A DNA stretch of 64,000 nt from Treponema sp. (GTDB lineage Bacteria > Spirochaetota > Spirochaetia > Treponematales > Treponemataceae), in assembly GCA_017551545.1 (NCBI GenBank), contig JAFZLJ010000096.1, positions 1 to 64,000 of the forward strand, given 5' to 3'. This document shows, piece by piece, positions 18,609 through 27,570 of the stretch. A model generated the notes under the pieces. The model made no database searches. It was not told the origin of the DNA and saw nothing but the letters and a program-made list of their open reading frames with translations. Positions within the stretch are counted from its first letter, which is position 1, and every line of letters begins with the position of its first letter. The position numbers and the translations under genes were made by a program.

Positions 18609-19153
18609 TGGCATATTATTATCTGGTTTCACAGTTACCAAATATCTCTGCTGCCGAAAGTAAATCTGCACTTCCTTTAACGAGCGAAAGCTTCAGGGAA
18701 ATTGCAGGTCGTTTCATTACGGAAAAAGAAAAATCTGTTTTAAGTAATCTTTCTTTAGTTCCGTCAATGGAGCTTAATGCTTCCGGCTCAAAATTCCTTG
18801 ATATCTGGTACGAAAAAGAAAGAAACCTGCGATGCGCACTTGCACAAATTCGTGCACAAAAGCTCAAAAAAGACACATTCCCGCTTCCAGCCGGTTGTAC
18901 TGCAGACATTATTTCTGCTGCAAGAACTGCTGTTGGTATGGACAGTCCTTTAAGTGCCGAACAGTTTCTTTATGAGTACAGGTTACGCCTGCTTGATGAT
19001 CTGCGTCCACTAGATGCATTTTCTATTGATGCGGTGTATGCCTATGGCATTAGACTTATGCTTGTTGAGCGTATGCGTAAGTTCGAAGTCGAAAACGGAA
19101 AGACATCTTATCATAAGATTTACGATACGATACTTGATGGAGATAAACAATAA
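18608..19153 (+). CDS. DUF2764-like protein of the spirochaete V-ATPase operon, GTG start
   Basis: 181 residues, starting at a GTG that shares its G with the preceding stop, with AAAGGA upstream. MAYYYLVSQLPNI at the start and a mostly helical, Leu/Arg-rich body fit the DUF2764 family found only beside V-ATPase genes. The operon lacks recognisable C and F subunits, so a role in linking the central stalk to the membrane ring is conceivable but unproven. The stop overlaps the atpA start by one base. Confidence 0.75.
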   Translation: MAYYYLVSQLPNISAAESKSALPLTSESFREIAGRFITEKEKSVLSNLSLVPSMELNASGSKFLDIWYEKERNLRCALAQIRAQKLKKDTFPLPAGCTADIISAARTAVGMDSPLSAEQFLYEYRLRLLDDLRPLDAFSIDAVYAYGIRLMLVERMRKFEVENGKTSYHKIYDTILDGDKQ

Positions 19154-20925
19154 TGGCAAATACTACAAAAGCAAAAGTAGTCGGCATTAACGGAAACATG
19201 ATCACGATTGAATTCGAAGGTTCTGTTTCCATGAATGAAGTAGGCTACGTTAATGTAGACGGAAAGAAGCTTCGAGGTGAAGTTATCCGTATTCGCGGAA
19301 ACAAAGCCCAGATGCAGATTTTCGAAATGACACAGGGAATCAAAGCCGGAGATAAGGTTGACTTAGTAGGAGACCTTCTTTGTGCAGAATTGGGACCTGG
19401 ACTTCTTGGACAGACCTTCGATGGTTTGCAGAATCCACTTCCACTTGTTGCCGAAAAAGCAGGCTTCTTCCTTGAGCGCGGTGTTTATGTAGACTCACTC
19501 CCACGCGATAAAAAATGGGACTGGACACCTTCTGTAAAGGTTGGAGCAAAGGTTCTTCGTGGAGATCCTATTGGTTCTGTACCTGAAGGTCCTTTTACAC
19601 ATAAAATTCTTGTTCCTTTTGATTTACTTGGAATGTATACAGTAAAGAAAATTGAAAAAGCAGGAAAACATACAATCGAAGATACAATCTGTGTAGTTAC
19701 AGACGAAAAAGGAAAAGATCATAAGCTTACAATGGCATTCAAGTGGCCGGTAAAACGTGCTGTAGACTGCTATGCAGAACGCCTTGCTCCATCTGAACCA
19801 ATGGTTACACAGGTTCGCCTTATTGATACATTCTATCCTGTATCTAAAGGTGGTACATATTGTATTCCAGGTCCATTCGGTGCCGGTAAGACAGTACTTC
19901 AGCATACAACATCACGTAACGCAGACGTTGATATCGTAATCATCGCTGCCTGTGGTGAACGTGCCGGTGAAGTTGTAGAAACAATTAAAGAGTTCCCGGA
20001 ATTGAAAGACCCAAGAACAGGTCGTTCACTTATGGAACGAACAATCATCATTTGTAACACATCTTCTATGCCTGTTGCTTCCCGCGAAGCTTCGGTTTAT
20101 ACATCTGTTACACTTGCTGAATATTACCGCCAGATGGGCTTACACGTATTGCTCCTTGCAGACTCAACCTCTCGTTGGGCTCAGGCACTTCGTGAAATGT
20201 CTGGTCGTTTGGAAGAGATTCCTGGAGAAGAAGCATTCCCAGCTTACCTTGAATCTTATATTGCAGCCTTCTATGAACGTGCCGGTATTGTACGCCTCCG
20301 CGACGGAAATGTAGGTTCTGTAACAATTGGTGGTACAGTATCTCCTGCCGGTGGTAACTTTGAAGAGCCTGTAACTCAGGCAACACTTAAAGTAGTAGGT
20401 GCCTTCCACGGACTTTCACGTGAACGTTCAGATGCCCGTAAGTATCCTGCAATTGACCCAATCATTTCATGGTCAAAATATAATTCAGTTATCCGCGAAG
20501 ACTGGGTAAGTTATGCACGCAAGGTATTCCTTAGTGGTGTAGAAGTTAACCAGATGATGAAGGTAGTTGGTGAAGAAGGTACTACAACAGAAGATTACAT
20601 TGAATATCTTAAGAGTGAATTCCTTGATGCAGTTTATATGCAGCAGAACTCATTCGACGAAATTGATGCTGCTGTAAGTCCTGAACGTCAGCGCTACGTA
20701 TTTGCAAGAGTAGTTAAAGTTCTTGGTTCTGATTTTGAACTTGCAGACAAAGATACTGCACGAAACTTCTTTAACCAGATGCGCCAGAAATTTATTGACT
20801 GGAACTACTCAAAGTGGAAGAGCGATAAATTCAAGCAGGCCGAAAAGGATGTTGATGCACATTACGCCAGTGCAAATGGTAAAGTGCGCGACGAAGTTAA
20901 AGCAATGCTTAAGGATGGTGAATAA
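19153..20925 (+). CDS. atpA: V-type ATPase catalytic subunit A
   Basis: 590 residues. The P-loop GPFGAGKT lies at 240-247. The A-subunit-specific insert precedes it ([19 protein letters not shown]), with [10 protein letters not shown] and [26 protein letters not shown] (Walker B and arginine-finger region) after it. It hydrolyses or makes ATP in the A3B3 head. The start TAATG overlap shows coupling to the previous gene. Confidence 0.97.
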   Translation: MANTTKAKVVGINGNMITIEFEGSVSMNEVGYVNVDGKKLRGEVIRIRGNKAQMQIFEMTQGIKAGDKVDLVGDLLCAELGPGLLGQTFDGLQNPLPLVAEKAGFFLERGVYVDSLPRDKKWDWTPSVKVGAKVLRGDPIGSVPEGPFTHKILVPFDLLGMYTVKKIEKAGKHTIEDTICVVTDEKGKDHKLTMAFKWPVKRAVDCYAERLAPSEPMVTQVRLIDTFYPVSKGGTYCIPGPFGAGKTVLQHTTSRNADVDIVIIAACGERAGEVVETIKEFPELKDPRTGRSLMERTIIICNTSSMPVASREASVYTSVTLAEYYRQMGLHVLLLADSTSRWAQALREMSGRLEEIPGEEAFPAYLESYIAAFYERAGIVRLRDGNVGSVTIGGTVSPAGGNFEEPVTQATLKVVGAFHGLSRERSDARKYPAIDPIISWSKYNSVIREDWVSYARKVFLSGVEVNQMMKVVGEEGTTTEDYIEYLKSEFLDAVYMQQNSFDEIDAAVSPERQRYVFARVVKVLGSDFELADKDTARNFFNQMRQKFIDWNYSKWKSDKFKQAEKDVDAHYASANGKVRDEVKAMLKDGE

Positions 20926-20927
20926 TT

Positions 20928-22226
20928 ATGAACAAAGTTTATAGTAAGATTGAATCCATCGTCGGAAGCGTTATCACTGTAAAAGCAACTGGTGTAGCAT
21001 ACGGTGAGCTTGCGGAAATTGAAACACGCTTTGGTAAGTCTCTTGCCGAAGTTAATAAAATCGAAGGTGATGTAGTATCGCTCCAGGTATTTGCCGGCGG
21101 ACGCGGTATTAGTACCGGTGACCACATCAAGTTCCTTGGACACCAGATGGAAGTTTCTTTCTCTGATGATCTGCTTGGACGTATTTTCAACGGTTCTGCT
21201 CAGCCTCGTGACAATGGTCCTGCTCTTGCAGACAGCCTTGTAACAATTGGTGGTCCTTCAGTAAACCCTTCAAAACGTATCATGGCACGCCGTATGATTC
21301 GTACCGGTATTCCAATGATTGATATGTTCAACACACTGGTTGTATCTCAGAAATTGCCTATTTTCTCTATTTCCGGTGAACCTTATAACCAGCTGCTTGC
21401 ACGCATTGCCATGCAGGCCGAAGTTGACGTAATCGTTCTTGGTGGTATGGGTCTTAAGTACGACGATTATTTGTATTTTAAGAAAACACTGGAAGATGGT
21501 GGCGCTTTGAGCAAGACAGTAATGTTCATGCACACAGCTGCTGACCCTACAGTAGAATGTCAGAAGATTCCGGACCTTTCTCTTGCAGTTGCAGAACAGT
21601 TTGCACTTAAAGGAAAGGACGTTCTCGTTCTTCTTACAGATATGACTAACTTTGCAGACTCAATGAAGGAAATTGCCATTACACAGGAACAGGTTCCTTC
21701 TAACCGTGGTTATCCTGGAGACTTGTACTCGCAGCTTGCTGCACGTTACGAAAAAGCCGTAGATTTTGATAGTGCCGGTTCTGTAACAATTCTGGCCGTT
21801 ACTACAATGCCTGGTGATGACGTTACTCACCCGGTTCCAGATAACACAGGTTATATTACCGAAGGTCAGTACTACCTTAAGGGTGGACGTATTGAGCCGT
21901 TCGGTTCTCTTTCTCGTCTTAAGCAGAACGTAAACGGAACAACCCGTTCAGACCACCGTGCACTCATGGATGGTATGATTCGTCTTTATTCAAACTACAA
22001 AGACACTCTCGAAAAGAAATCAATGGGTTTCAATATGAGTAAGTGGGATGATAAGCTTCTTGTTTACGGAAAGATGTTCGAAGACGGAATGATGGATCTT
22101 TCAAAGAATATTTCTCTGGAAGATGCTCTTGACCTTGGCTGGAAGATTCTTGCCGACTGCTTTGATCCGGAAGAAACCGGTTTGAAGTCATCATTGATTG
22201 ATGAATATTGGCCTAAGAAGAAGTAA
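20928..22226 (+). CDS. atpB: V-type ATPase regulatory subunit B
   Basis: 432 residues. It has the non-catalytic B-type nucleotide site with no P-loop ([21 protein letters not shown]), then [29 protein letters not shown] and the [21 protein letters not shown] signature. It alternates with A in the head. It starts 2 nt after atpA. Confidence 0.97.
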   Translation: MNKVYSKIESIVGSVITVKATGVAYGELAEIETRFGKSLAEVNKIEGDVVSLQVFAGGRGISTGDHIKFLGHQMEVSFSDDLLGRIFNGSAQPRDNGPALADSLVTIGGPSVNPSKRIMARRMIRTGIPMIDMFNTLVVSQKLPIFSISGEPYNQLLARIAMQAEVDVIVLGGMGLKYDDYLYFKKTLEDGGALSKTVMFMHTAADPTVECQKIPDLSLAVAEQFALKGKDVLVLLTDMTNFADSMKEIAITQEQVPSNRGYPGDLYSQLAARYEKAVDFDSAGSVTILAVTTMPGDDVTHPVPDNTGYITEGQYYLKGGRIEPFGSLSRLKQNVNGTTRSDHRALMDGMIRLYSNYKDTLEKKSMGFNMSKWDDKLLVYGKMFEDGMMDLSKNISLEDALDLGWKILADCFDPEETGLKSSLIDEYWPKKK

Positions 22227-22240
22227 TCGCGGGGTGCTAA

Positions 22241-22867
22241 ATGGCAAAAATAAAGCTGACAAAAAATGAGCTCAAGGTTCAGAAAGATGCGCTTAAAATG
22301 TACAAGCGATATCTTCCAACCCTTATGCTCAAAAAACAACAGCTTCAGACAGAAATCCGCACTATAGACGCCAAGGCCAAGGAAGTACGTGCAGCCCGTG
22401 TTGCTCTTGAAAAAGAGTTTGACGAATGGATTGCAGTATTCGGTGAACGAGAAGCCTTTAAACCAGATATGGTAACTGTAAAAAATATCAAAAAGGGATA
22501 CGGTAACATTGCCGGTGTTACAATTCCTGTTTACGAAGGAGCAGATTTTGGAAGAGGAGATTACAACCTTTACGAAACACCACTCTGGATAGATATGGCT
22601 GCAGACCGTATGGAGAAGGCACTTTCGCTTGATTTGGAAGCAGAAGTTTTAGACGAACAGGTAAGACTTCTTTCTCAGGAATTGCGCACAACAACTCAGC
22701 GTGTAAACCTTTTTGAAAAGGTAAAGATCCCAGAGACCAAGGCGAATATAAAGAAAATTACTGTTTATCTTGGAGATGAACAGGTTGCGGCAGTTGTCAG
22801 AAGTAAGATTTCTAAGAAAAAACTTCAGGCAAAAGTTGACGCTGAAGCAGAGGAGGCCGGCAAATGA
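22241..22867 (+). CDS. atpD: V-type ATPase subunit D (central rotor shaft)
   Basis: 208 residues. The start KIKLTKNELKVQKDALKMYKRYLPTLMLKK is the subunit D long-helix signature, and a second long helix closes the coiled coil at the C-terminus (LRTTTQRVNLFEKVKIPETKANIKKI). It turns inside the A3B3 head. It overlaps atpI by 4 nt (ATGA). Confidence 0.93.
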   Translation: MAKIKLTKNELKVQKDALKMYKRYLPTLMLKKQQLQTEIRTIDAKAKEVRAARVALEKEFDEWIAVFGEREAFKPDMVTVKNIKKGYGNIAGVTIPVYEGADFGRGDYNLYETPLWIDMAADRMEKALSLDLEAEVLDEQVRLLSQELRTTTQRVNLFEKVKIPETKANIKKITVYLGDEQVAAVVRSKISKKKLQAKVDAEAEEAGK

Positions 22868-24834
22868 TTGAACAAATGAAAAAAGTCTCTGTCGTACTTC
22901 TCAATAAAGAAAAAGAAGAAGCATTAAAGGCACTTCGCAAAATAGGACTTGTACATCTTTCTAAGATTGAAGGTTCAAGTGAAAAGCTTAATGCATTCAA
23001 AGAATATACTGCTAATGCTATAGTTTCAGAAAGTATCCTTGGAGAAATAAAGCTTGATAAAAAAGCTAAAAAGAACAAGGTAGTACTGGAAGATTCTAAA
23101 GTTGTCGAACTTTGTAGACAGGTTGTACAAAAGTCGGAACGCAAAAAGCAGCTTCTTGAAGAAATTTCTGCTGATACTACAGAACTTGATCGTTTTGAAG
23201 ACTGGGGCAGTGTTAGTCTTGAAGATCTTGATTTCTTAAAAGAAAAAGGAATTCAGATTGCAATGTACGAAATTGCCGCAGAAAAATACAATCAGATTGA
23301 TCAGGAAATTGAAACAATTCTTGTAAACAATGACAAGAAATCTGTTCGCTTCCTGATTGTAGGCTATGAAAGCAGACCAGAAAAACTTCTTCCAGAAGCA
23401 TTTGAAGTTCCACTTCCAAGAATGTCCACAACAGCTTTGGAAAATGAAATTAAAAAGGATGCGGCAGAAATAAAAGAAATTGAAAGATTCTATGTAGAGA
23501 ATGCAAAATATGTTCCAGCTATTACTGCATTCCGTAAGAATCTTGAATCAGACATTGAATTTGAAAATGTTAATGCCGGTATGGAGCATGAGCAGCTTGG
23601 TAAGGAAAATGACCTTGCCTGGATTACTGGTTATGTACCAACCCGCGACCTTGAAAAATTCAAGAAGGCCTGTGCCGAAAACGAATGGGCAGTTGCTGCT
23701 GCAGATCCAGAAGATGAAGATACAGAAGTTCCAACAAAGCTTCGAAACAACAAGTTCGTAAGCCTTATTTATCCGCTTACAGACTTTTTGGGTACTGTTC
23801 CTGGATATCACGAATATGATATTTCGGGCTGGTTCCTGTTGTTCTTTACAATCTTCTTTGGAATGATTTTTGGCGACGGCGGATACGGACTTTTAGTTGC
23901 AGCCTTTACAATCATTATGATGTTAAAGAGCATCTTTACAAGAAAGCCTGTTTCACCAATGCTTGGACTTGTTCTGCTTGTTTCCCTTGCTACTGTTGTA
24001 TGGGGAATGGTAACTTGTACCTGGTTTGGTATTTCTGCTGAACACCTTCCGGATTGGCTTGTAAACCTTTCTGTACCTCAATTTTCAAGTGCATTTGAAA
24101 AGAACCTTGATGGAACAGATAGAATCTGGAATGTACCTTGGATTAATGATCCAAGTGTTGGACTTACAAAAAATCAGTTCCAGCAGATTTTCTGTTTCAG
24201 TCTTGCATTGGTACAGCTTTCTATTGCTCATATTAAATCTGGAATCAGAAACCTTAAAGAAAAGAAAGGCCTTAAGGTTTTAGGTGATCTTGGATCTATT
24301 ATGCAGCTTGTAGGAATGTTCTGGATTGTTCTTGCAATGGTTGTAAACAGCCAGGTTTTCAAGATGCTTGGAAATATTGGTGCTGTTCCGGTTGGAAAAA
24401 TCGAAATAAGCCTTATTGCCCTTGGTTTTGCAATGAGCTTTGTATTTGCAAACTATGAAGGCAGCATTGGAAAATCGGTTTTGGAAAGCTGTAAGAATAT
24501 AATTTCGGTTGTATTGGGAATTGTAAACGTATTCAGTGATATTGTTTCTTATATCCGTCTTTGGGCGGTAGGACTTGCAGGTGCTGCAATTTCGGGAACA
24601 GTAAATCAGCTTGCGTCAGGCATTGCCAATAATCCGGAAGTTGGTTCAATAATTGCACATGCATTGATATTTGTTGCAGTTATTGCATTGCTGCTGTTCG
24701 GACATGGCTTGAACATGATTCTGAACGTTCTTTCGGTTATCGTTCATGGTGTACGTTTGAATACTTTGGAATTCTGTACGCACATTGGAATGAGCTGGAG
24801 TGGTGTAAAATATTCACCGTTTAAGGATGTGTAA
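22864..24834 (+). CDS. atpI: V-type ATPase subunit I (membrane stator, a-subunit)
   Basis: 656 residues. The N-terminal about 320 residues are cytosolic with coiled coils. The rest has about seven or eight membrane helices, with GDGGYGLL, the long helix SDIVSYIRLWAVGLAGAAISGTVNQLA (the essential ion-channel Arg in SYIRL) and a C-terminal LNTLEFCTHIGMSWSGVKYSPF. It forms the ion half-channels against the K ring. The ATG lies in the 4-nt overlap with atpD. Confidence 0.95.
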   Translation: MIEQMKKVSVVLLNKEKEEALKALRKIGLVHLSKIEGSSEKLNAFKEYTANAIVSESILGEIKLDKKAKKNKVVLEDSKVVELCRQVVQKSERKKQLLEEISADTTELDRFEDWGSVSLEDLDFLKEKGIQIAMYEIAAEKYNQIDQEIETILVNNDKKSVRFLIVGYESRPEKLLPEAFEVPLPRMSTTALENEIKKDAAEIKEIERFYVENAKYVPAITAFRKNLESDIEFENVNAGMEHEQLGKENDLAWITGYVPTRDLEKFKKACAENEWAVAAADPEDEDTEVPTKLRNNKFVSLIYPLTDFLGTVPGYHEYDISGWFLLFFTIFFGMIFGDGGYGLLVAAFTIIMMLKSIFTRKPVSPMLGLVLLVSLATVVWGMVTCTWFGISAEHLPDWLVNLSVPQFSSAFEKNLDGTDRIWNVPWINDPSVGLTKNQFQQIFCFSLALVQLSIAHIKSGIRNLKEKKGLKVLGDLGSIMQLVGMFWIVLAMVVNSQVFKMLGNIGAVPVGKIEISLIALGFAMSFVFANYEGSIGKSVLESCKNIISVVLGIVNVFSDIVSYIRLWAVGLAGAAISGTVNQLASGIANNPEVGSIIAHALIFVAVIALLLFGHGLNMILNVLSVIVHGVRLNTLEFCTHIGMSWSGVKYSPFKDV

Positions 24835-24848
24835 GGCCGCTGGCGGCC
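24835..24848 (+). other. GC-rich hairpin right after the atpI stop
   Basis: GGCCG-CTGG-CGGCC is a perfect 5-bp stem with a 4-nt loop starting at the base after the atpI stop. No T-run follows, so it is not a normal terminator. It is the first of three small stem-loops in the 121-nt atpI-atpK gap. Confidence 0.5.
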
Positions 24849-24861
24849 GGTGTTAAATAGC

Positions 24862-24936
24862 AGAGCGTAAAAAAAATTGCGAAAGCAATTTTTAGCTCTA
24901 CTACTTATAAATTATTAAACTATCGCTTTATGCGAT
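24862..24936 (+). promoter_or_regulatory. Stem-loops between atpI and atpK
   Basis: AGAGC (24862) and GCTCT (24895-24899) enclose AAAAATTGC-GAAA-GCAATTTTT, a long stem with a GNRA-type tetraloop. ATCGC-TTTAT-GCGAT (24922-24936) is a further small stem just upstream of the AAGGAG SD for atpK. Such structures could limit or protect part of the transcript and raise atpK levels, since the ring needs many copies. Function is inferred only. Confidence 0.5.
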
Positions 24937-24955
24937 TTATATAAGGAGAATAATT

Positions 24956-25384
24956 ATGACTTTTTGGGGAAATCTTGGTGCTGCTATTTGTATGGGTATT
25001 GCTGCTATTGGTTCAGCAATTGGTATTGGAATTGCAGGACAGGGTGCAATTGGTGCATGGAAACGCTGTTACATCAACAACAAGCCAGCTCCATTCATTT
25101 TGACTGTATTTGCCGGTGCTCCACTTACACAGACAATTTACGGCTTCCTTCTTATGTCTATTAAATTAAAGGCACTCGGAGCTGAAAATCCTGGTATGTC
25201 GCTTGGTCTTGGTATTGCTTCTGGTTTGGCTATGTGTTTCTCTGCTATTGCTCAGGGAAAAGCTGGTGCTGCCGGTTCAGATGCTCTTGGTGAAACAGGA
25301 AAAGGTTTTGCACAGTACATCATGGTTGTAGGTCTTTGTGAATCTGTTGCTTTGTTCGCAATGGTATTCTCAATGATCGCATAA
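24956..25384 (+). CDS. atpK: V-type ATPase proteolipid subunit K (rotor ring)
   Basis: 142 residues, four membrane helices as a duplicated hairpin. Only the second hairpin keeps the ion carboxylate (Glu129 in GLCESVALF). Thr58-Gln59 in helix 2, Tyr62, and Gln100 in helix 3 (SAIAQGKAG) match by position the Na+ ligands of Enterococcus hirae NtpK (Thr64, Gln65, Tyr68, Gln110, Glu139). The spacing Gln100-to-Glu129 is 29, as in NtpK. A good AAGGAG SD precedes the ATG, and stem-loops lie upstream. Confidence 0.95.
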   Translation: MTFWGNLGAAICMGIAAIGSAIGIGIAGQGAIGAWKRCYINNKPAPFILTVFAGAPLTQTIYGFLLMSIKLKALGAENPGMSLGLGIASGLAMCFSAIAQGKAGAAGSDALGETGKGFAQYIMVVGLCESVALFAMVFSMIA

Positions 25385-25390
25385 GGATAC

Positions 25391-26476
25391 ATGACAAAAA
25401 AAGTTTATCTGGGTGGGAAGGGACAAACTAAAAGAATATCAATCGGCGGCGATTCACAGGTGTCGCTGCAGACAATGTGGAAAGAACCGATTGATGATCT
25501 TACTTCTAATCCTACGAAATTAGAAAAAATCCTCAAGGATATGTCGCAGCTGAAAAATCTCGGTTGCGACATTATCCGTTTTGCGGTCCCTGATATGGCA
25601 AGTGCACAGGGACTTTGTCTTCTGGCTGAGCAGACTGATATTCCGCTTGTTGCAGATATTCACTTTGACCATACGCTTGCACTTGAATGCCTTAAGGGAA
25701 ATGTTGCGGCAATAAGAATTAATCCCGGAAACATTGGCTCCGAAGAAAATACACGAACAGTAATAGAAGCTTGCCGTGAAAATGGGGTTCCAATCAGAAT
25801 AGGAATAAACAGTGGAAGCCTTCCCAAAGACCTTCAAGAGCAGATTGCAGCAGGTAAAATTTCCAGGGCACAGGGTCTTTGCGAAACAGCAGTTCGTGAA
25901 GCTGCTGTCTTTGAAAAATACAATTTTGACCAGTATATAGTTAGCATGAAGTCTTCAGATGTTAACGAAACTATACAGTGCAATCAGTTTTATGCTCAAA
26001 AATATAATAATCCCTTGCATCTTGGAGTTACAGAAGCAGGCCCGCTCATTGGCGGAATAGTAAAATCTTCAATTGCTTTTTCAACGCTGCTGGCACAGGG
26101 CATAGGTGACACAATCCGAGTAAGCCTTTCAGACACTCCTGAAAACGAAGTTATTGCAGGCTTGAACATCTTAAAAGAATGCGGTAAGCGTAAGGGTGGT
26201 GTAAAAATAGTTTCATGCCCACGTTGCGGACGCATTGGTTTTGATGTAATCGGCTTTATGAAACAATGGGAAAACAAACTTCTTGCAATGGATAAAGACA
26301 TTACAGTTGCAGTTATGGGCTGTGTAGTAAATGGTCCTGGAGAAGGCCGCCACGCAGACATAGGAATTGCCGGTACTGCAGATAAAGCAATAATTTTTAA
26401 AAAAGGTAAAATAGTGCAAACGATAGACGCAAAAGATGCCGATAAAGTATTTATAGAGGAATTGAATTCTTTATGA
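25391..26476 (+). CDS. ispG: IspG, (E)-4-hydroxy-3-methylbut-2-enyl-diphosphate synthase
   Basis: 361 residues. The TIM-barrel part holds VADIHFDHTLAL and IRINPGNIG. The C-terminal part has the 4Fe-4S ligands Cys276, Cys279 (SCPRCGR) and Cys311 (MGCVVNGPGE), with Glu318 as the fourth expected ligand. It makes HMBPP in the methylerythritol phosphate isoprenoid pathway. It starts 6 nt after atpK and overlaps the next gene by 4 nt. Confidence 0.96.
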   Translation: MTKKVYLGGKGQTKRISIGGDSQVSLQTMWKEPIDDLTSNPTKLEKILKDMSQLKNLGCDIIRFAVPDMASAQGLCLLAEQTDIPLVADIHFDHTLALECLKGNVAAIRINPGNIGSEENTRTVIEACRENGVPIRIGINSGSLPKDLQEQIAAGKISRAQGLCETAVREAAVFEKYNFDQYIVSMKSSDVNETIQCNQFYAQKYNNPLHLGVTEAGPLIGGIVKSSIAFSTLLAQGIGDTIRVSLSDTPENEVIAGLNILKECGKRKGGVKIVSCPRCGRIGFDVIGFMKQWENKLLAMDKDITVAVMGCVVNGPGEGRHADIGIAGTADKAIIFKKGKIVQTIDAKDADKVFIEELNSL

Positions 26477-27570
26477 AAAAAATAACACTTTTTGCAGTTT
26501 TATCAGTTATTAGTTTTTCACTTTTTGCACAAAACAGCATTAATTCAAAGAGTAATAGTTCATACAGAAACGCAAAGGCTACCTATGAAAACCAGGAATA
26601 TGGTAAAGCATTAAAATATGCAGAAGATGCAATTTTATATAAAAAAGAACAACTTAAAGCAGATTATGACACAATTGCTACAAGCATTGCTGCCCGTGAA
26701 GTAAAAAAAGCAGGCGATGATATTACAGAAATCATTCCTGTTTTGACAGAACGTGATGAATACGATGTAATCAATCTTATAAATTATTATAATTCAAAAG
26801 GAAACTTTGATAATTCAATAACAAAGGTTTTAGCTTATATTAAAAATCAGGAAGAATACCCGGAAGCTCAAAAGCTTATTGGCGATATATACAAAATTGA
26901 AGGCGAATATTCCTTTGCAGAACAGTATTATCTTAAAGCACTTGAAAATGCCGCAGTTCTTGATATTCCGGATGAACGTTATGAAATAATCTATATGCTC
27001 GCAGACTTGAGCCGCCTTAGCAAAGATTATGAAACAATGGAAATCAGATTGTTGAATATAATCGGTAAGGATCAGAATACTCAGAATATGATTCTTTCTA
27101 AATCAATGAAAAGCACAGTTTCAAAAAATAATGCAGCTGCAATAGAAAAGTTCTTTACAATGTACCGTGCCAAGGATTATTTTTGTTTAAGAGCGTTCTA
27201 TGAGCTTGCACAATACTATCTTTCTATAAATGAACTTGATAAAGCATTTAATTACAGTGCTCTTGCAGTAATCACAGGCTTTACAAAAGTTTATGATATT
27301 ATTTCAAAACGCGATATTGATTTTGACTATACAAATATTTCCGACTTCTTAGACATTATTCCTTTCCACAATGATATTATTGTATGGGGTAATGAAAACG
27401 AAGTGTGGAGAAGCTTTAATTTATTCTGCGAAATTTGCGGTAAATGCGGCTACGATAAGTTTTCATACGAACTTCTTACAATTCTTGCATATCATTCGCC
27501 ACAGAAATACTGGCAGCAGGATGCAGTACTTAAACTTGATAAGCTTGATGGGATAAAGAATCCGGATTAG
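26473..27570 (+). CDS. Periplasmic TPR-like repeat protein
   Basis: 365 residues. A clear signal peptide (MKKITLFAVLSVISFSLFAQ) has no lipobox Cys. The rest is helical with TPR-like pairs (YRNAKATYENQEYGKALKYAEDAILY; FAEQYYLKALENA; FYELAQYYLSINELDKAFNYSALAV). Its substrate or partner is unknown. It starts in the end of ispG and its stop codon overlaps the stop of the convergent gene. Confidence 0.75.
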   Translation: MKKITLFAVLSVISFSLFAQNSINSKSNSSYRNAKATYENQEYGKALKYAEDAILYKKEQLKADYDTIATSIAAREVKKAGDDITEIIPVLTERDEYDVINLINYYNSKGNFDNSITKVLAYIKNQEEYPEAQKLIGDIYKIEGEYSFAEQYYLKALENAAVLDIPDERYEIIYMLADLSRLSKDYETMEIRLLNIIGKDQNTQNMILSKSMKSTVSKNNAAAIEKFFTMYRAKDYFCLRAFYELAQYYLSINELDKAFNYSALAVITGFTKVYDIISKRDIDFDYTNISDFLDIIPFHNDIIVWGNENEVWRSFNLFCEICGKCGYDKFSYELLTILAYHSPQKYWQQDAVLKLDKLDGIKNPD

